Positions 33,530 through 46,910 of a stretch of 64,000 nucleotides of DNA are shown piece by piece. Every line of letters begins with the position of its first letter. The first letter of the stretch is position 1. The stretch comes from Pyrus communis (Eukaryota > Streptophyta > Magnoliopsida > Rosales > Rosaceae): positions 16,237,725-16,301,724 of the forward strand of contig NC_084808.1 of assembly GCF_963583255.1 (NCBI RefSeq), in the 5' to 3' direction. The notes below the pieces were generated by a model. That model was given only the letters and a program-made list of their open reading frames with translations. It had not been told where the DNA came from and did no database searches. Position numbers and translations under genes: made by a program.

Positions 33530-34530
33530 TAGTGACAGGCGTGTTGCTTTTCCAAAGCAGATAGGCTTACGTAGCCTACACAGCTGTAAGTGTTGGTGTA
33601 GAACTTTGTAAAGTTATTAGCCATAGGGTTGGCAGTCGGATGCTTTACTAGCAGACAAGTCTGCAGAACCACTAGGCTGTTAACCTTGGCTTTCTCCAAT
33701 TTTGTAGGTTGCGTAGCAAGTACCATAACACTTTAGGACTTAATGTAGGTTGTTCTACGCTCGGCAGTGGTGAAGCTTATCGACTACATATCATGTTGGC
33801 AGTGATTAAGGCTTCGTACATGCACGTTAGCTTGTTTAACCTTTCACAAGAATGTGCAGTTTTATAAGTCTAGTGCGCTTTACTGCTCGAAGGGTAAGCC
33901 GTAGGTAGTCTTCCGAAAACCGTAGGCTACCTTAGTGCACTCGGTAGTAGCTTTGCCATCTATAGGGCGTACTATGTAATGTGCCCCCTTCGTCTCTAGG
34001 GCCTGGTTCCCCACAAATTAGGCCAAGAGACCCAAAATCCTTCATTTAGCTAAGCTTTGAAAAAGACCATTATGGCTACTTCTAGGAATCCCGGCGCAAG
34101 CCATCGTGCATCTAGTTATATTAGGGCAGCCTGGCTCACCCACGTCTAGATATTCAGAATGTAGAGTTTATCCTCCCGCTTTGGAAAGCAGACCCATGTC
34201 GGTGTCAAGGAATTAGTTTACCCTCTTAGACTGGAGAGCATGGTTGGTCCTTCAGGGGGTGTAATTCCTGCGGTGAGTCTCTAAGAAGGGCGCGATCTTT
34301 TTTCGAAGTGCAGGAGAGATAAGTTATTGTAGACATGTAATCGAGCCAAGTTGTAAATTACTTCTGAATTCCTTATTGAAAAATGAGTGAAATGAATGAA
34401 TAACTTAACTGTAAAGATTGCATAACAACTGGATGGTCTTCGGTTAGCGAGGTGGTACTCGTTGAGTTGCTTGAGTTTTCGGGTCTTGATATAGTGGCAA
34501 GTTACATATGGTACTTCCTTAGGTTGTAGG
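33530..34530. other. Noncoding region of Tat element B
   Basis: Collinear with 25100-26250 of element A. Shared blocks include CACCCACGTCTAGATATTC and AATTAGTTTACCCTCTTAGA (A has CACCCACGTCTGGATATTCC and AATTAGTTTACCTTCTCG). No gene is supported. It holds a degenerate remnant of the tandem repeats seen in A. Confidence 0.55.
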
Positions 34531-34539
34531 TATTCTATT

Positions 34540-35800
34540 GCTTCTCGATTTTTTTGTCGTTCATGGTGGCGATGGTGTAACTACCCTTGCAGCCTACTCT
34601 GTTGATCTTGTACAAACTTTCCCAGATGAGATTTATCTTTGTGGGTCTTCTCTGTGGGTAGTGATGAAGGCTTTTCTTAGGACTAGATCTCAGGGTTGGA
34701 ATTGTCAGATCTTGACCCTTTTATTGTAGCTGGAGAGGAGTTACTACTGGTAGGCTGCGATGCGTTGCTCGCGCTTCTCCTCTGCTAGATCTAAACTTGT
34801 AGCCATCTCATTACTGTTCTGCTCAATGCTTGGCAGTAGTGTGTTGATGCTCAACACGATAATGTTAGGAGGAATGATTGCTTTCGAACCAAATGCTAAA
34901 GAGAAATGAGTCTCACCGGTTACTCATCTTTTGGTGGTGCGATATGCCTATAGACATCCAGGAAGTTCGTCTGGCCATTTTCCCTTCTTGTCTGTGAAGG
35001 ATTCTTGAGGCAGTCGAGGATCGTCTTGTTAGATGCTTGGGCCTGCCCATTGCCTTGAGGATATCTTGGCGTGGACATGTGCTCCTTGATGCCATACTTT
35101 TGGAAGAACTTCGCCAAATCTTTGCCCACAAATTGCTGGCAGTTGTCAGTGATAATGGACTGAGGGATGTCAAATCGGCAAATGATGTTTCTCCATATGA
35201 AGGGCTCTATGTCTGTTTGAGTCATGGTCATCATGGGCTCTGCTTCTACCCATTTTGTGAAGTAATCGATTGCCACGATCATCATGCTTCTACCCCCAGT
35301 AGCAGGCAGCATAGGTTCTACCAGGTCGATTGCCCACTGCATGAATGGCTGAGGACTCGTTTGAGGGTGCAGTTTGTTGGCAGACAGTGTTGGTTCCGGC
35401 TTCTAGCGTTGGTAACGGTTGCACTTTTGTACTAACTCCTTAGCATCTTGGTGCGTGGTAGACCAGGTAGTCTATAATAGAACTTTGCCAGTTGGGAGTT
35501 TTACTAACCTGTGACACCTCGGTTGCCGGCTCCGCCTCTATGCTTAGTTTGTCTAGATACTTCATCGGAATAGAGCATTTGAGTTGGTGGTCAAGGGCGG
35601 AGCCTAGGTCGGCTAGCGTGTCCGTGTGAGTGTTGTTTACTCGCGGAACTTAAGTGAGAATGTAAGTCTGAAATGCCTCAAGTTGCTTACGTACCTTCTC
35701 TAGGTATTGCGCTATCCTTGGATGTTTCGCCGTGTACTCCCAGTAGTTTGGCTGATGATTAGTTGGGAATCAAAATGAATTGCGAGCTTCTTTACTTTGT
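34540..35800 (-). pseudogene. Ty3/Gypsy Tat-lineage pol fragment (element B): integrase to second RNase H
   Basis: The clearest frame, 34920-35342, is integrase core and downstream (MIVAIDYFTKWVEAEPM, SIITDNCQQFVGKDLAKFF, STPRYPQGNGQAQASNKTI), showing the first two catalytic aspartates (AIDYF and ITDN). It is collinear with element A's integrase. Similarity continues to about 35800 and stops abruptly inside the second RNase H, so reverse transcriptase, protease and gag are missing. Stops and frameshifts are present outside the core. Confidence 0.8.
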
Positions 35801-36313
35801 AGCTTCATCCCTCATTAGGATTTTCAATGAGGCAAAGAAGGAGAAACACAAACTCTTTCATTCCTTAGATAGGCTAGCCACCATGGAGAACATTGATAGC
35901 ATTTTGTTCTTCCATTGTCACTCATTGTGTTCAAAGGTATAATGTTTCTAAACTCTCTTTGTGTTTAAAGTTGAGTCTTGGTTCACCACTACTACTAGGC
36001 TTTCAATTTCGTAGTTTAAGTTTTGTTTTAGAGTGCATACAAGCATGCTTCTGCCATTTAATTGTTAAATGTATGTATTGTGTTCTCAATGAACTTAGTT
36101 TATCAAATATTCGCCTTCATAGAATTCATGCAACACAGTGGATGTACCCTAGGTTTTGTGGGGTGAACCATTTTAGTCTGGGTCCATTTCATTTTCAATC
36201 AACATCCTAAAGCCCACCAACGGTTAAACATCTTTGATTATCAGGTTTAAAATCTGTGAGTATCCACCTGGATTCGTTTATGTTTGACTTGCAAATTTAG
36301 AGCCTTAGTAGTT
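35801..36313 (+). mobile_element. Probable LTR remnant of Tat element C
   Basis: Unrelated to element B, which breaks off at its left edge. It lies directly before a primer-binding-like site at 36314. The segment 36140-36260 (GTACCCTAGGTTTTGTGGGG TGAACCA) resembles the R/U5 part of plant LTRs. Ends are not defined and no matching 3' LTR was found. Confidence 0.4.
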
Positions 36314-37625
36314 TAGCGCCGTCTATAGGAAATGCATACAATTTGGTTTTTTTTTCTACCCAGCTGATCCAAGACACACTTTGCTGCAAGGAAGAATCAG
36401 CCTGCTAGATATCATGACGAACCAAAGAAGGAAAAATGATGCTCAACCTATTTGTAGCCGTGGGGCCAATGAGACAAAATGAGCAGTGGGGGGAGCTCTA
36501 TATCATACTCGAGCGCTCGACGGAATTTATCTCCCTCCAACTAAAAGACAACAACGCCCGACCTAAGAGATGACGAGATCCGAGAATACCCGAACTCATG
36601 AAAGAATTGAAAACTATTGTGCTGTTAGAAGAATGTTCGACCAGGACTGTCATGATCAGCACAAAGTTAACTACGAAAGTTTGAGCGGAGTTGATAAAAT
36701 TGTCAAGGGCCAATGCTAATGTATTTGCCTATCGTATGGAGATATGCTTGGAATAGATCCGAGTGTTATCTCTCATAAGTTCAGTATTGATCCACATTGC
36801 ATGCCTATTCGGCATAAACAACGGTCTTATGCAAAACGTTATGAGGCCATGTAGGTTGACGTAGACAAACTGCTTAGCATCGGTTTCATCATAAAGGTAG
36901 ATTACTCGCGGTGGGTGGCGAATGTAATGATGGTAAAAAAAAAGCAACGATAGTTAAGAAACCGACCAAATTGCGCATGTGTACAGACTACATGAATTTC
37001 AATGGTATTTTCAAAGAACTATTTCCCGCTGCCAAGTATCGATCGGCTCTTGGATGCTACGACGGGATGCGAACTTTTAACTTTCCTAAATGCTTTATCG
37101 GTGAACAACCAGATCTACATGCACTCGACCAACTAAGACAATACGACGTGTAGGGAAGACGATGGATGTTTATATGGACGACATGCTTGTGAAGAGGAGA
37201 AAAGAAAGCTAGCATGTGGCAGAATTGACTAAAGTGTTTAACATCCTCAACATATATGGGATGAAGTTGAATCCTGTGAAATGCGCCTTGGCGGTCGGCT
37301 CAGGGAAGTTTTTGGGGTTTATGGTAAGCTAAACAGGGATAGAGGTCAACCCATAAAAGATATAGGCCCTCATCAATATGGCACCACCATGAACAAAGAA
37401 GGAGATCTAGAGCCTCATCGGATGAGTAGCGGCCTTAAGCCAGTTCGTCTCAAGATCAACAGACCGGTGCCTACTTTTTTTCAATGCACTCCGCGGAGCT
37501 ATGTGAACGATTGAATGGACGGAGGAATGTCAACAGGCATTCAACAAACTAAAGGAGCACATCGGCTGAGCGCCAATCCTGTCAAAACCTTGGAACGGTT
37601 AGTCGCTCTACGTCAAATCCTTGGT
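36314..37625 (+). pseudogene. Heavily deleted Tat-lineage Gypsy element C
   Basis: A primer-binding-like site, TAGCGCCGTCTATAGG, lies at 36314-36329 (common plant Gypsy form TGGCGCCGTCTGTGGG). Gag is almost gone. Reverse transcriptase starts at about 36600: ANANVFAYRME, GIDPSVISHKFSID, VDKLLSIGFIIKVDYSRWVA, then LRMCTDYMNF. An internal deletion near 37140 joins this to the YMDD box (VYMDDMLVKRRK) and on to MKLNPVKCALAVGSGKFLGF and ECQQAFNKLKEHI. It is on the + strand, opposite to elements A and B. Stops and frameshifts are numerous. Confidence 0.75.
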
Positions 37626-38918
37626 TATTAGTAACACAAAATATAGGAATGGTAGCCCTTTCTTAGAAATTCATTCAATGTACGTAAAGATGCCTTTATT
37701 ACATAAAAATTGAAATGTAAACAAAAGTTTGCAACAATTGGACAAGAAACCAAGCATGTGCAGTAGTTGAGAAGCACATATGCCACTTGCGCTAAATACA
37801 TAGCTTGTTAGTTTTCTACAAGATAACTATATATACACATACATGTCAAAAGGAAAAATCGGGGCCTTGTGCAGTTGCATACCCTTGAGACCGACCTTGG
37901 GGTACATGAAGATTGATTTATGTGCGCTGTCATTTTTGTTTTCAATTTTGAGTATTTATTTCAACGATTATGCCAATTTGGTCGGTAAAGAAATATAGTA
38001 ATGTGAGACATCAAGGTTTCCTCTAATGGAGATGCCATAATTGACGTGGCAGTTGAGTTATTTGACTCCTTACTTTCTAGTTGTCTTTTTTTTACAATAA
38101 ACAAAGATGGAGTCAAATGCCCTTAATTTATTTTTTAATGCATGGGTTCCATTGACAACTAATAGGATGAAAACTAAAATCAATTTGAATTATTTTTTAT
38201 TACTTAATGTAACTATGAGGCACAAAATATTAATAAAATAAATATTTGACAAATCTATTAGAAATGAAGAAAATTTAACACCTATATTCAAACTCGGAGT
38301 CAAATTCCTTAACAGCAACTAGGATTCTCATTTTATTTTATTTGTCCCTCTAAACACATACATTATATATGGTTTATATTTTGAATCGTTTACAAGTTTT
38401 GTATGGATAATTGGTTTTATAATGTAGGTTCTAGTGGGACTTAGCTAAGCTAATTACGAAAAGTTGGTAACCTCAAACTCAACTTTTTTACTAACGGTAA
38501 TTGCGCGCGAGGGCAATGAAGGAACTTCAATCAATCAGCTTGGAAACACGTTTGATAATTTCTTGAATTTGTAAAACGTCCAAGGAATTAGATTTGAAGT
38601 TATTTTCCTCAAATATAAGTCTGAACAATTTGAAGTGAGTGATAATTCATATACACACCAAAAGGAAATGTAGACATCTCAAATTATTCAAATAAACATT
38701 ACATTACATAAAGTAGCAGCTACATACCATGATAACATACTCAGGAAGACAATTACATAAGCATACTAGTCTGCATTAATTAGGCATCAAGTATCACCAC
38801 GCATGATGCATGAGCTAACTAGGTTGCTCTTTATTCTAGATATTACAACATACTACTCTGAACTTATTAGACTAGCCAACATCACACTTGAAGTAGTAAA
38901 GGGAAAGAGACCGAGAAC
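37626..38918. other. Intergenic, no gene seen
   Basis: AT-rich DNA with no supported coding or repeat structure. Its right end is the 3' flank of the SEO gene. Confidence 0.5.
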
Positions 38919-41900
38919 TTAGTGATGTGCAGTAGGACCATCAGTGTGGCAACACTTGTAACTGATGAAAGTCTCCATGCCCCGGTGGCAATCAGGACAC
39001 TTCATGGTGTCTGGAACCTTCCCGGTAGAGCCCGGAATATCAAGGCGGCAGCAAGGTAGATTCGCAGCGCGAACCCTCTCAAGGTATGACTTGAAGCAAA
39101 ACTCAAAGCCTCTCTCTTTCACATGGTCCTTCCATTTGTCAAAGTCCTCTACCACCCTCAAGATCGAGACACCGTGGCCGGTGACCACCACAGAATGCCC
39201 TTTGCTGAGCACAGCCCATCCACTTTCGTTTTTGTAAGAAAGTAGCTTCTGGATTTCTTGACCGACTTTGTCGGCTGGCTTGTGAACCTTGGTGAAGAAC
39301 AAGCTTTCGATGCCAGTCCAGAACTTACCGAGGATGCCATGGTCATCTTCTCCCTTGCTTCCTTTTCCCACGCAGAACAACTCGATGTGAATCTTTGCTT
39401 CCTTGAAGATGGGATCATTTGCAAAGGCAGTTGCTTTCTTTGTGAACTCTTGAATCCAACCATTGTCTTTGCCACCATAGAAGAAAATGTACTTGTCCTC
39501 TTTGATCTGTTTGACCAAGACATAGTTAGATCAACCACACAAAATTAACTAACGAAATGTATTCTACAATTTATACTAATTTATACTAATTTATATTAAG
39601 AGGAGGGTTGCATCTTGTACAATTTTACACTTCTCCACCAATTATAATATGTCTCGTTATTTTATACCTCTCGCCAAAAATATGTTTCGTTATTATTACA
39701 GCTTTATTAAAGAGGTGGTACAGTAAGTGGAGTTAAAATAACATGTTTTTTGTATCTACTCTTATATATATGAGATTAAGTTGTATTAGGGAAGTGGTTA
39801 ATAATGTGATAAGTAAATGTAGTCGAAAGAGCGGTCCTCGTATTTAAACAGTTAAAAAGGGAAATTACCGTAACAGATTGGCTAACCCCTTGGACAACAG
39901 TGCCAATCCATTTATCTCCGTGAACATGTGAGAGCTCTTCTTCAGTTGCCTTTGTGAAAGGGAAAGCATTGGCTCCCCAAACCCTAATCATGTGGAGAGC
40001 GTTGGGATGTTCGACCTTTCCTTGTGGGTTCATCACCACTAGTGTGGGCTTACCCTTGAAGCTCCACTCCTCCTTGATGAACCTGATGCCTGCTACAGGT
40101 GCCGAGATCTGCACTGTGTACCATGGCATCTTATTTCGGAGGCTCTCAAACTTCTTTCGGAGGTCATCCGTCCAATGCTCCACAATCGGAATCCACACAA
40201 TCTTGTGCTGATTGTCCTTCTTTATCATATCATAGATGGGCTTGAGGATTGAGATATCATCATCAGAGATGTCTAGGCTTGAAATGAACAACAACACATT
40301 CTTCTTCCTCAGGATATCGATTTTAACCTGTTTAAATGAATTATGCACGTTGTAAGTAATTACTAAGTAGCAATTTGACTAACAGAAAAATCATGCCACC
40401 AAAAACTGATTTTCTTTGCTAATACTCCTCAATAAAGGTGTGTCTCACATACAATAGTTGCACTCACCTTTATTTATAGAGTGAGTTCATAATGATGTTT
40501 ATTTTACGTGTCTAAATAGCACTATGCTTGACTAATCACATAGGGGCTCAGTATAAAAACTGAATTTTATATACAAACATTCATATTAAAGACTAATATT
40601 CCACATGACATGTTAGGGTTCCAATTAAATTAGTCATGCCAAGAAAATTACGTTGGAAATTTTGTATGACAAAAAAATACTCCTAAGCAACTTTACTGCC
40701 ATCTTTTTCTATGGTACGTTACTGTCATATTATTAACTTTAATTTGCCTTGCAGCAACCTAGTGCCAGCGGTAAAAATAATTCAATTACACATTATAGTA
40801 CTGTGACTAGAACAAACCATTTGTTTACTAGAACCATCAACGAGCGGCTGGACATTTTCCTTGGTAAAAATCAGGGCCTTGAAAACCTCCATGATTTCAG
40901 TAGGAGTTTGGAAGATTTTCCTTAGCCTCCGGTAAGTCTCTGCCTCCTCTGCATGCATGAAACAAAAATTATCTTGAGCATTTCATTTGTGCAAGTACGG
41001 AAAATAATTCCAAATGAAATATCTCCATTTAACCCACCAATTTGTTTTCTGCAGACAATAAGCTGGATCTTAAGCTTGTTTAGGACATAGTGAATTTTTT
41101 GAGCAAATGGGGCTAGATCATGCTCCTTGTCCCTAAAACGAAAGCAACCATGGTCATATTATTAACTACTAAACAAATAATTTTTATTTGCCAGACCAAT
41201 GCTAAATTAAGTTGTTAGGCTGTGAATTTGGATTACGAAACTTCAACCAGATGCACGGTCTGGCAAAAGAGCGATTTCCTAAAGGTCAATGGAGAACTCA
41301 CTCATTACTGGTGAGGATGGTGATCTTAGTTGCACAAGCAACAACAGTGGCAATAGCCCAGTACACATCAACTGGAATATGGTCCATTGCTATCGCCAAC
41401 CCTGGGACATCTTTTGGGTCGTAGCTGGAAAGCTTGTCGAATTGGTCGATGCACTCACTCACTTGCAATGTGGCCTTGATCAGATTGTTAAGTTCAAGCA
41501 CTGCTTGTCTTTTCTTGTGCAGGTCCGAGGGCTTGAGGAGCACGGGGACTCGCTTCAGGATTGCAATTGATTTGGCGAGTCGGTCTGATTCTTGAAGCTG
41601 GGCGAGGAGCCAGAACTCCCCGTATTCCATGGCAAAAGCTGCTAGAGTCAGCACTGCCTTTGCTTCCCATGAATAGCTTGATAGCTTGTTCAGTATGGCC
41701 AGGGTTGTGTTGTGGGCAACTTCCTCACTAGGAGGCTTGCATTGCATCTGAAATTTTAAGATTAACCATGATAGTGTGAATATTCAAGAATATACAAGAA
41801 AAGTTACAAGAAATATACATATCATTATGTGTGTGTGTGTGTATGTGTATTTAATTTCCCAGGTAATGACCTCGCTGGCTATGGACTTTAGTGTGCACAG

Positions 41901-42464
41901 TGGTGTAATGAAGCCTGCTTTGGGTGTCTTCTCCTCTATGTTCTCCACGTGCACTTGGGTACCCTGAAACAAGGCGCAAGTAACATAGAAGTGAGTTAAG
42001 TGCACGAGTACTGATTTCTTAGATAAAAAAACATATTATGTTATTGTGTTATAAAATAGTCTCGTAAATATTCCATCACTTCTCAAAAAAAAAAGAAAAA
42101 GACAAAAAGAGCATGTTATGTTATTTGCCAGTCGGTTAAAATTAGTGACATAATTTTGGTATACTATAATAATGATTTGACAGTTTAATAATCGTGCATA
42201 CGTTGCATGTAAGCTAAAAATATATACCTGCACAATTTTGTCAACAATTTGGGTAGCACGCTTAAGGATATTTTCGGTGATGCCGAAAAGAGAATCATCA
42301 TCAAAGGATTCATCAGCATGAACATGAGTACCATAAATTTGTTCCAAGATTTTCTGGTCAGACATGGTAAACAGGCTAAGCTCATGATCGCCAGTAATGT
42401 GTTGATGAGTAGTGGTAACTACTGAGGCCACCTTGGTAGCCACATTGTTTGCTAGACCTAGCAT
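38919..42464 (-). CDS. SEO: Sieve element occlusion protein, complete seven-exon gene
   Basis: Exons (transcript order) 42464-42228, 41963-41871, 41747-41302, 41132-41038, 40948-40818, 40327-39869 and 39506-38919. All introns are GT-AG and phases agree, giving 682 residues, normal for the family. SEO proteins are P-proteins that form filaments in phloem sieve elements and clog sieve plates on wounding. The N-terminal SEO domain spans about 15-300 (MSDQKILEQIYGTHVH, YSWEAKAVLTLAAFAMEYGE). A thioredoxin-like segment follows at about 335-480 (KNVLLFISSLDISDDD, WIPIVEHWTD). The C-terminal domain is about 488-682 (DKYIFFYGGKDNGWIQEF), with the conserved cysteines CC at 639-640, CPDC at 657-660 and CC at 672-673. 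ATG 42464 is preferred: an upstream in-frame ATG at 42557 lies only about 12 bases from the TATA box. No stop or frameshift was found. It is the intact counterpart of the pseudogene at 5993-8625. Confidence 0.95.
41827..41850. repeat. GT microsatellite in SEO intron 2
   Basis: A run of GT units with one GTAT interruption, inside the intron between exons 2 and 3 of the SEO gene. Confidence 0.9.
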
Positions 42465-42568
42465 GGTGACTCTTTTGGGGGTTTGAAGGCAGGGAAAGAG
42501 AGAATACGATGGCTTCTGGGTAATTGTATTTGGCTTGTGTGGGTGCAGCACCTGCAATATGCCCGCCC

Positions 42569-42576
42569 TATTTATA
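42569..42576 (-). promoter_or_regulatory. TATA box of the SEO gene
   Basis: TATAAATA on the minus strand, 105 bases upstream of the ATG at 42464. A start of transcription near 42540 would leave a leader of about 75 bases. Confidence 0.75.
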
Positions 42577-43739
42577 ACCTAACTGAGCTTGCACACTATC
42601 CTCAAAGTGGGGACCATTTCTACACGATGTTGCCACGTCAAGGGTGCGGATTGAAGATCAGAACAATTAACATGTGAATAATGAATATGGTTCAAGTTCT
42701 GTGTTCATTGTTATCTCAACGTGAAGTTATATACTGAAACAGAAACAAATAATAAAGTGAAAACTGAAATGTAGATTATATAATGGCCATCGAAATTTTA
42801 CAACCTCAGTATTGGTGTAATACATAGAAGAACGGGATTTAATCTGAAAATGAGGACGCCATTTGCATGTCGGCTGTCTTGAGAGGTTTGAATTCCTTTT
42901 TGAATGTTATTTATTTATTTTTTAGCTAAATAAATAAATTTATGTAAGAAAAATAGTACGATAAATTTGAGGCAATATACATATAGAGAGAATTTATTAT
43001 GATCTTTTTTTCATTCTTTGGATTTCAATGGATACAAATAATTGATGTATTTTCCTACTTAGGTTAACAAATTGCCTTTCGTTTTTTGTAGTATTACATG
43101 GAAATTATTTTATTTTATACTTTTTAGTAAGCATAATACTTTATGATTTTTTTGCAACTCTTGGAGTAGTATTACATGGAAATTGTTTTTATTTTATACT
43201 TTTTAGTAAGCATAATACTTGAGGATATTTGTTGTAATTCAGTTTGACTAATGTCAGTGTTTATTTTAAAGAAGTTACAAAAATAAATAAACAAAACATA
43301 CCATATATGAATAAGTATTTGCACGTTATATGCATGTTCATTTCCTCCTTTCTATATAACAGAACAAAAACAACTTTGGAGACGAACATATTTGTCTCGC
43401 AAGGAAGGAGTTCGCCGCGAGGGATTTAAGGCGAAAGAGTCCCGTTGGACAAAATTAGTTACGCAAAACTCGTCACAAGACACTTTTGCTGACGAAAATA
43501 AATATTCGTCGGGCAATATAAACTCACCCCATGAACGTTCATCGAGTAAGTGTGCATTGATCATTGAGTCCTGACGAAAATGTCTTGACCCGACAAAAGT
43601 ACGTCGTCGTGCAAAATTTAAATTTTATTTAAAATTATCTTAGTCCAGTTTGTCTGACGAACTTCTTGTCGGGATAGTGGTGCTTTGGATTAAAAAATAT
43701 TTACTTGAATTATTTGGCCAACGGAGGGTATTGCTGGGG
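42577..43739. other. SEO upstream region and intergenic DNA
   Basis: No gene supported. It holds a tandem duplication of about 55 bp with a 77-bp offset (43088-43142 and 43165-43221; core GTATTACATGGAAATT and TTTTTAGTAAGCATAATACT). The stretch 43380-43650 is rich in GACGAA/TTCGTC motifs, as seen in subterminal parts of CACTA-type elements, but no ends were found. Confidence 0.45.
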
Positions 43740-45455
43740 GATGAGTGTTAATTAAGTTTATTGAACAATTAGGTACTAAATATTCTACATATGTTTATTG
43801 ACTCTTCAACATTAGGTTCATGTATGAAAGAGTACAAATGATATGTATTTATAATTAATCCATATATTTTTATTTACTATATACTGTACATTTGAGGATG
43901 AATAAAAGAAAAGTTGAGCCAAATACGTTTTTGTACAAAGCAAGAATGAAAAAGGAAAAATTAGTATCTGGTTTCTAGTTACTAATGTTCATTGATTGAA
44001 ACATTATTAATTTTCAGATTTTGATCCAAGTCCCTAACATTAATGTAATAATGAATTTATATGTCAGTTACATAATTTTTTAAAATAAAATTAATAATTG
44101 ATTTAGAATTTTAATACTCACACCTTTATTAAACTCCTAACTATTTTTCAAACATTTCCAAAATAAATAAAAAATTATATGTACCCATTCATGTAACCTT
44201 TTCAAATTTTTTGTCTTAAAATGTACTCATTCTTAAATATACCAATTTGTTATATGTAAAATGTACCCTGTTTTTATATAAAATCTATTCAATTTTTTTC
44301 TAATCCATTTTTAAACTTATATGGGTACATTCTTTTTTTCTTTGATTTGAGAATGTATCCATCTCAAGTTTAATCGAAGAAATTTACTAATGTTATTAAG
44401 CCTAATATCCTTTTTTTTTGTGATTTTAAAGAATGTACCCATGTTTTGGTTAATTTTGATGAATGTACACATGTTTATAATACACACACACACACAATAG
44501 TATATTTATATTTTAATATTTTTAATCCCACCAATTATGATTTTTATTTAAAACCTCATTAATATAAACAACTATAAATTTTAATTTTTAATTTAAAAAA
44601 TATAGTAACATACATAGAAATAAATTATCACATTAATTTCAGGGACTTCGATAAAAAATTGAAAACCAACAAAATTTCAGTCAAAGAATATTCATAGCTA
44701 GGAACTGCATCCAAAGTCTCTCAATGAAAAATCATGAAGTGTGGCAGTTCCATTCTTTTGATTTTGTGGTCATTTCAAAATTGCCTATTTCTTGATCGCA
44801 TTGTATCAACAGGCTATAATTTTTACCCTTTTTCAGTTTTCACATGCTTACTGATAAGGATATGGGGAAAGGAGAAAGATAGGTTAGGTGTGAAACTAAA
44901 ACTGGAAAGACCGTTGAGGTTTGACTCATGTTATATGATGAGGTCTGGAAATCATGTTGCTCGAATACCACACATTTGTTCTACTACTGAAAATTGTCCG
45001 TTGGTTCTCAAATAGATTCTTGGGTTAAATTTAAGACGAATTTATAAATGAAAGTTAAACTTCAATAGTGCGTTCTTTATCTTGTTCCTACTATAACATA
45101 GACTTATAGAAACTCTTAACATGATATAAACCAAAATTGAAAGATGCCCATTACTCAATAATTTATCATAATGGGACATGATACGTACGTAGAGAAATAT
45201 TATCAATGAAATTTAAGGGTTGTTTAGAGATAACCTTTTGCAATACTTATTTCTAGACAAAATCTCATCATGTTTTAAACCTCCAAATAAAACTTGAATT
45301 TGAAATTAATTGCCAAGTAGACAAATAAGTGACCTACTATTACCAAAATATTGACAAATGTGTCGCAACACACTGATTATGTTAACAAATTTAATTATCC
45401 ACCATAATTATGGCACATAAGTGCCTTATTATTACAAAATTATCCACTTATGACG
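43740..45455. repeat. Dispersed segment, copy 1
   Basis: Two blocks (43740-43960 and 44705-45455) match 56360-57715 in order and orientation, for example GGTCTGGAAATCATGTTGC and CACATGCTTACTGATAAGG. About 750 bp of AT-rich DNA, with repeated AATGTACCCAT-like motifs, separates the blocks. No gene or element type is recognised. Confidence 0.7.
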
Positions 45456-45967
45456 AGGACTAATTGAACTGATTCTGCAAAAATAGTTAATAACGGATTG
45501 AACTGATTCTAGTAATAAAGGATACAAACTAATTTTACATATAGTTTGAAAATTGATTTTGTAGAAATAGTCGAGGATGGGTTGAGCTTATGGCACATAT
45601 TGATTTTGTTGGAGGATTGAGGGCTAGGCTCTAGTAACTGCCTTAAAGTCTTAGAGGTATGGCTGATATTTTAAAACATAGCTTTCATGTTTTTGGGCTG
45701 AGCTTTAGTTATTTTTTTGTTTTGTCTATCCTTGACATGTTTAAAAACTAGTGAAGGTCCTTGAAAGTTGAAATGTAGTTAAAGTTTTTGTCTCTATATA
45801 TAAAGCTCCCATTAATATCCAAGATTTATTGTAATCGTTCATTTGTAACATTAATGCATTTTTCTCCTTTTTTTTTTCTTTTGCAAAATCATTAATCCCG
45901 CCTCTTACAATCTGCATAGAATTAATTGTGTATTACAATCTGCATAGAATTATTTGTGTGTATCATA
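45456..45967. other. AT-rich spacer with short tandem repeat
   Basis: Nothing recognisable except a 27-bp unit repeated at 45906-45932 and 45933-45960 (TTACAATCTGCATAGAATTA) just before the hAT-like element. Confidence 0.5.
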
Positions 45968-46910
45968 TAGGCCTGGCAAACAGGTCGTGTCGTATCACAC
46001 TTGTTATCCTAAAGGGTCCTTAACAGGTTGGGTCATTTTACCCAACGGGTAAAGTGACCTGACCCATTATGACCCGTTAAGAAAAATATATTTTTTTTCT
46101 TAAATTTGCACATACCACACATTGCCACATAAATATTACTTCAAAACATTAAAACACATTTGTCGTTTAAGTACTACATCTACACTCGAAAATAAGAGCC
46201 TAATAAAAAAATATCCAAACGCTACTAGTCTATTACAAAATATTAACTGTGCAAGGATATGCAAAATGAAAGAGTTTTTGTTTTCAAGGTTGTGAAACCT
46301 TTCTCAAAAGTTTAAACCTTGACAACGGAAATTGTATTGGAACTTTGGCTTGATCTATTGCCTTCAAGAGTTATGTTGATGATGTTTTCAATAAGGTTTT
46401 CCACGTCAGAACTCTCTTCCGCATAAGCTTAGTATAGAAAAACTAAACATTAAAAACTATTCAAATTATGAGAAGTTTACCAAAATAATTATGGAAAGAA
46501 ATAAAACAATAGTACTATATCATATAAAAATATATTAGCCTCCAACCTAATGCACAATGGACGGCTGAGATTAAATCTTAGCCGATTCAATGGTCATCAA
46601 TTTTTAAATTAAATTAAATATATATAATTATTATAGTTTTTAGGGGTATAAAATTGTTAAATTAATATATAATTATTATAGTATATTTTTAGGATTTAAA
46701 ATTATAAAATTAATATTTTACTTATCGTGTATCGTGTTACCCATGTATATACCTGAATCAACCCATTATCTTAACAGGTGCTTATCGGGTTACCCGATAA
46801 CGACCTGATTCGTTATCGTGTCAACCCAAACACCTGTTAATTTCGTTTCGTGCCATGTCGTGTTATGTCATGTTAGGTTATTGGGTCGTGTTAGGAATTG
46901 TCAGGCCTAA
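45968..46910. mobile_element. hAT-like non-autonomous element, 943 bp
   Basis: Ends are inverted: left TAGGCCTGGCAAACAGG, right (reverse complement) TTAGGCCTGACAATTCC. It is flanked by TATCATA on both sides (45961-45967 and 46911-46917), an 8-bp duplication with one mismatch if extended by a base. Subterminal parts share ACGACCTG/CAGGTCGT and GGGTCATTTTACCC-type motifs. No transposase is encoded. Confidence 0.75.

Noticed and set aside
38965..41570. Plus-strand frames opposite the SEO exons
   Set aside because: Shadows of the minus-strand exons, which are supported by splice phases, homology and cysteine motifs.
42464..42557. Longer SEO start at an upstream in-frame ATG (42557)
   Set aside because: It would lie about 12 bases from the TATA box, so it would be upstream of or at the transcription start. 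ATG 42464 fits the family N-terminus region better.
43380..43650. CACTA transposon end
   Set aside because: GACGAA/TTCGTC motifs are suggestive, but no CACTA/G terminus, inverted partner or 3-bp duplication was found.
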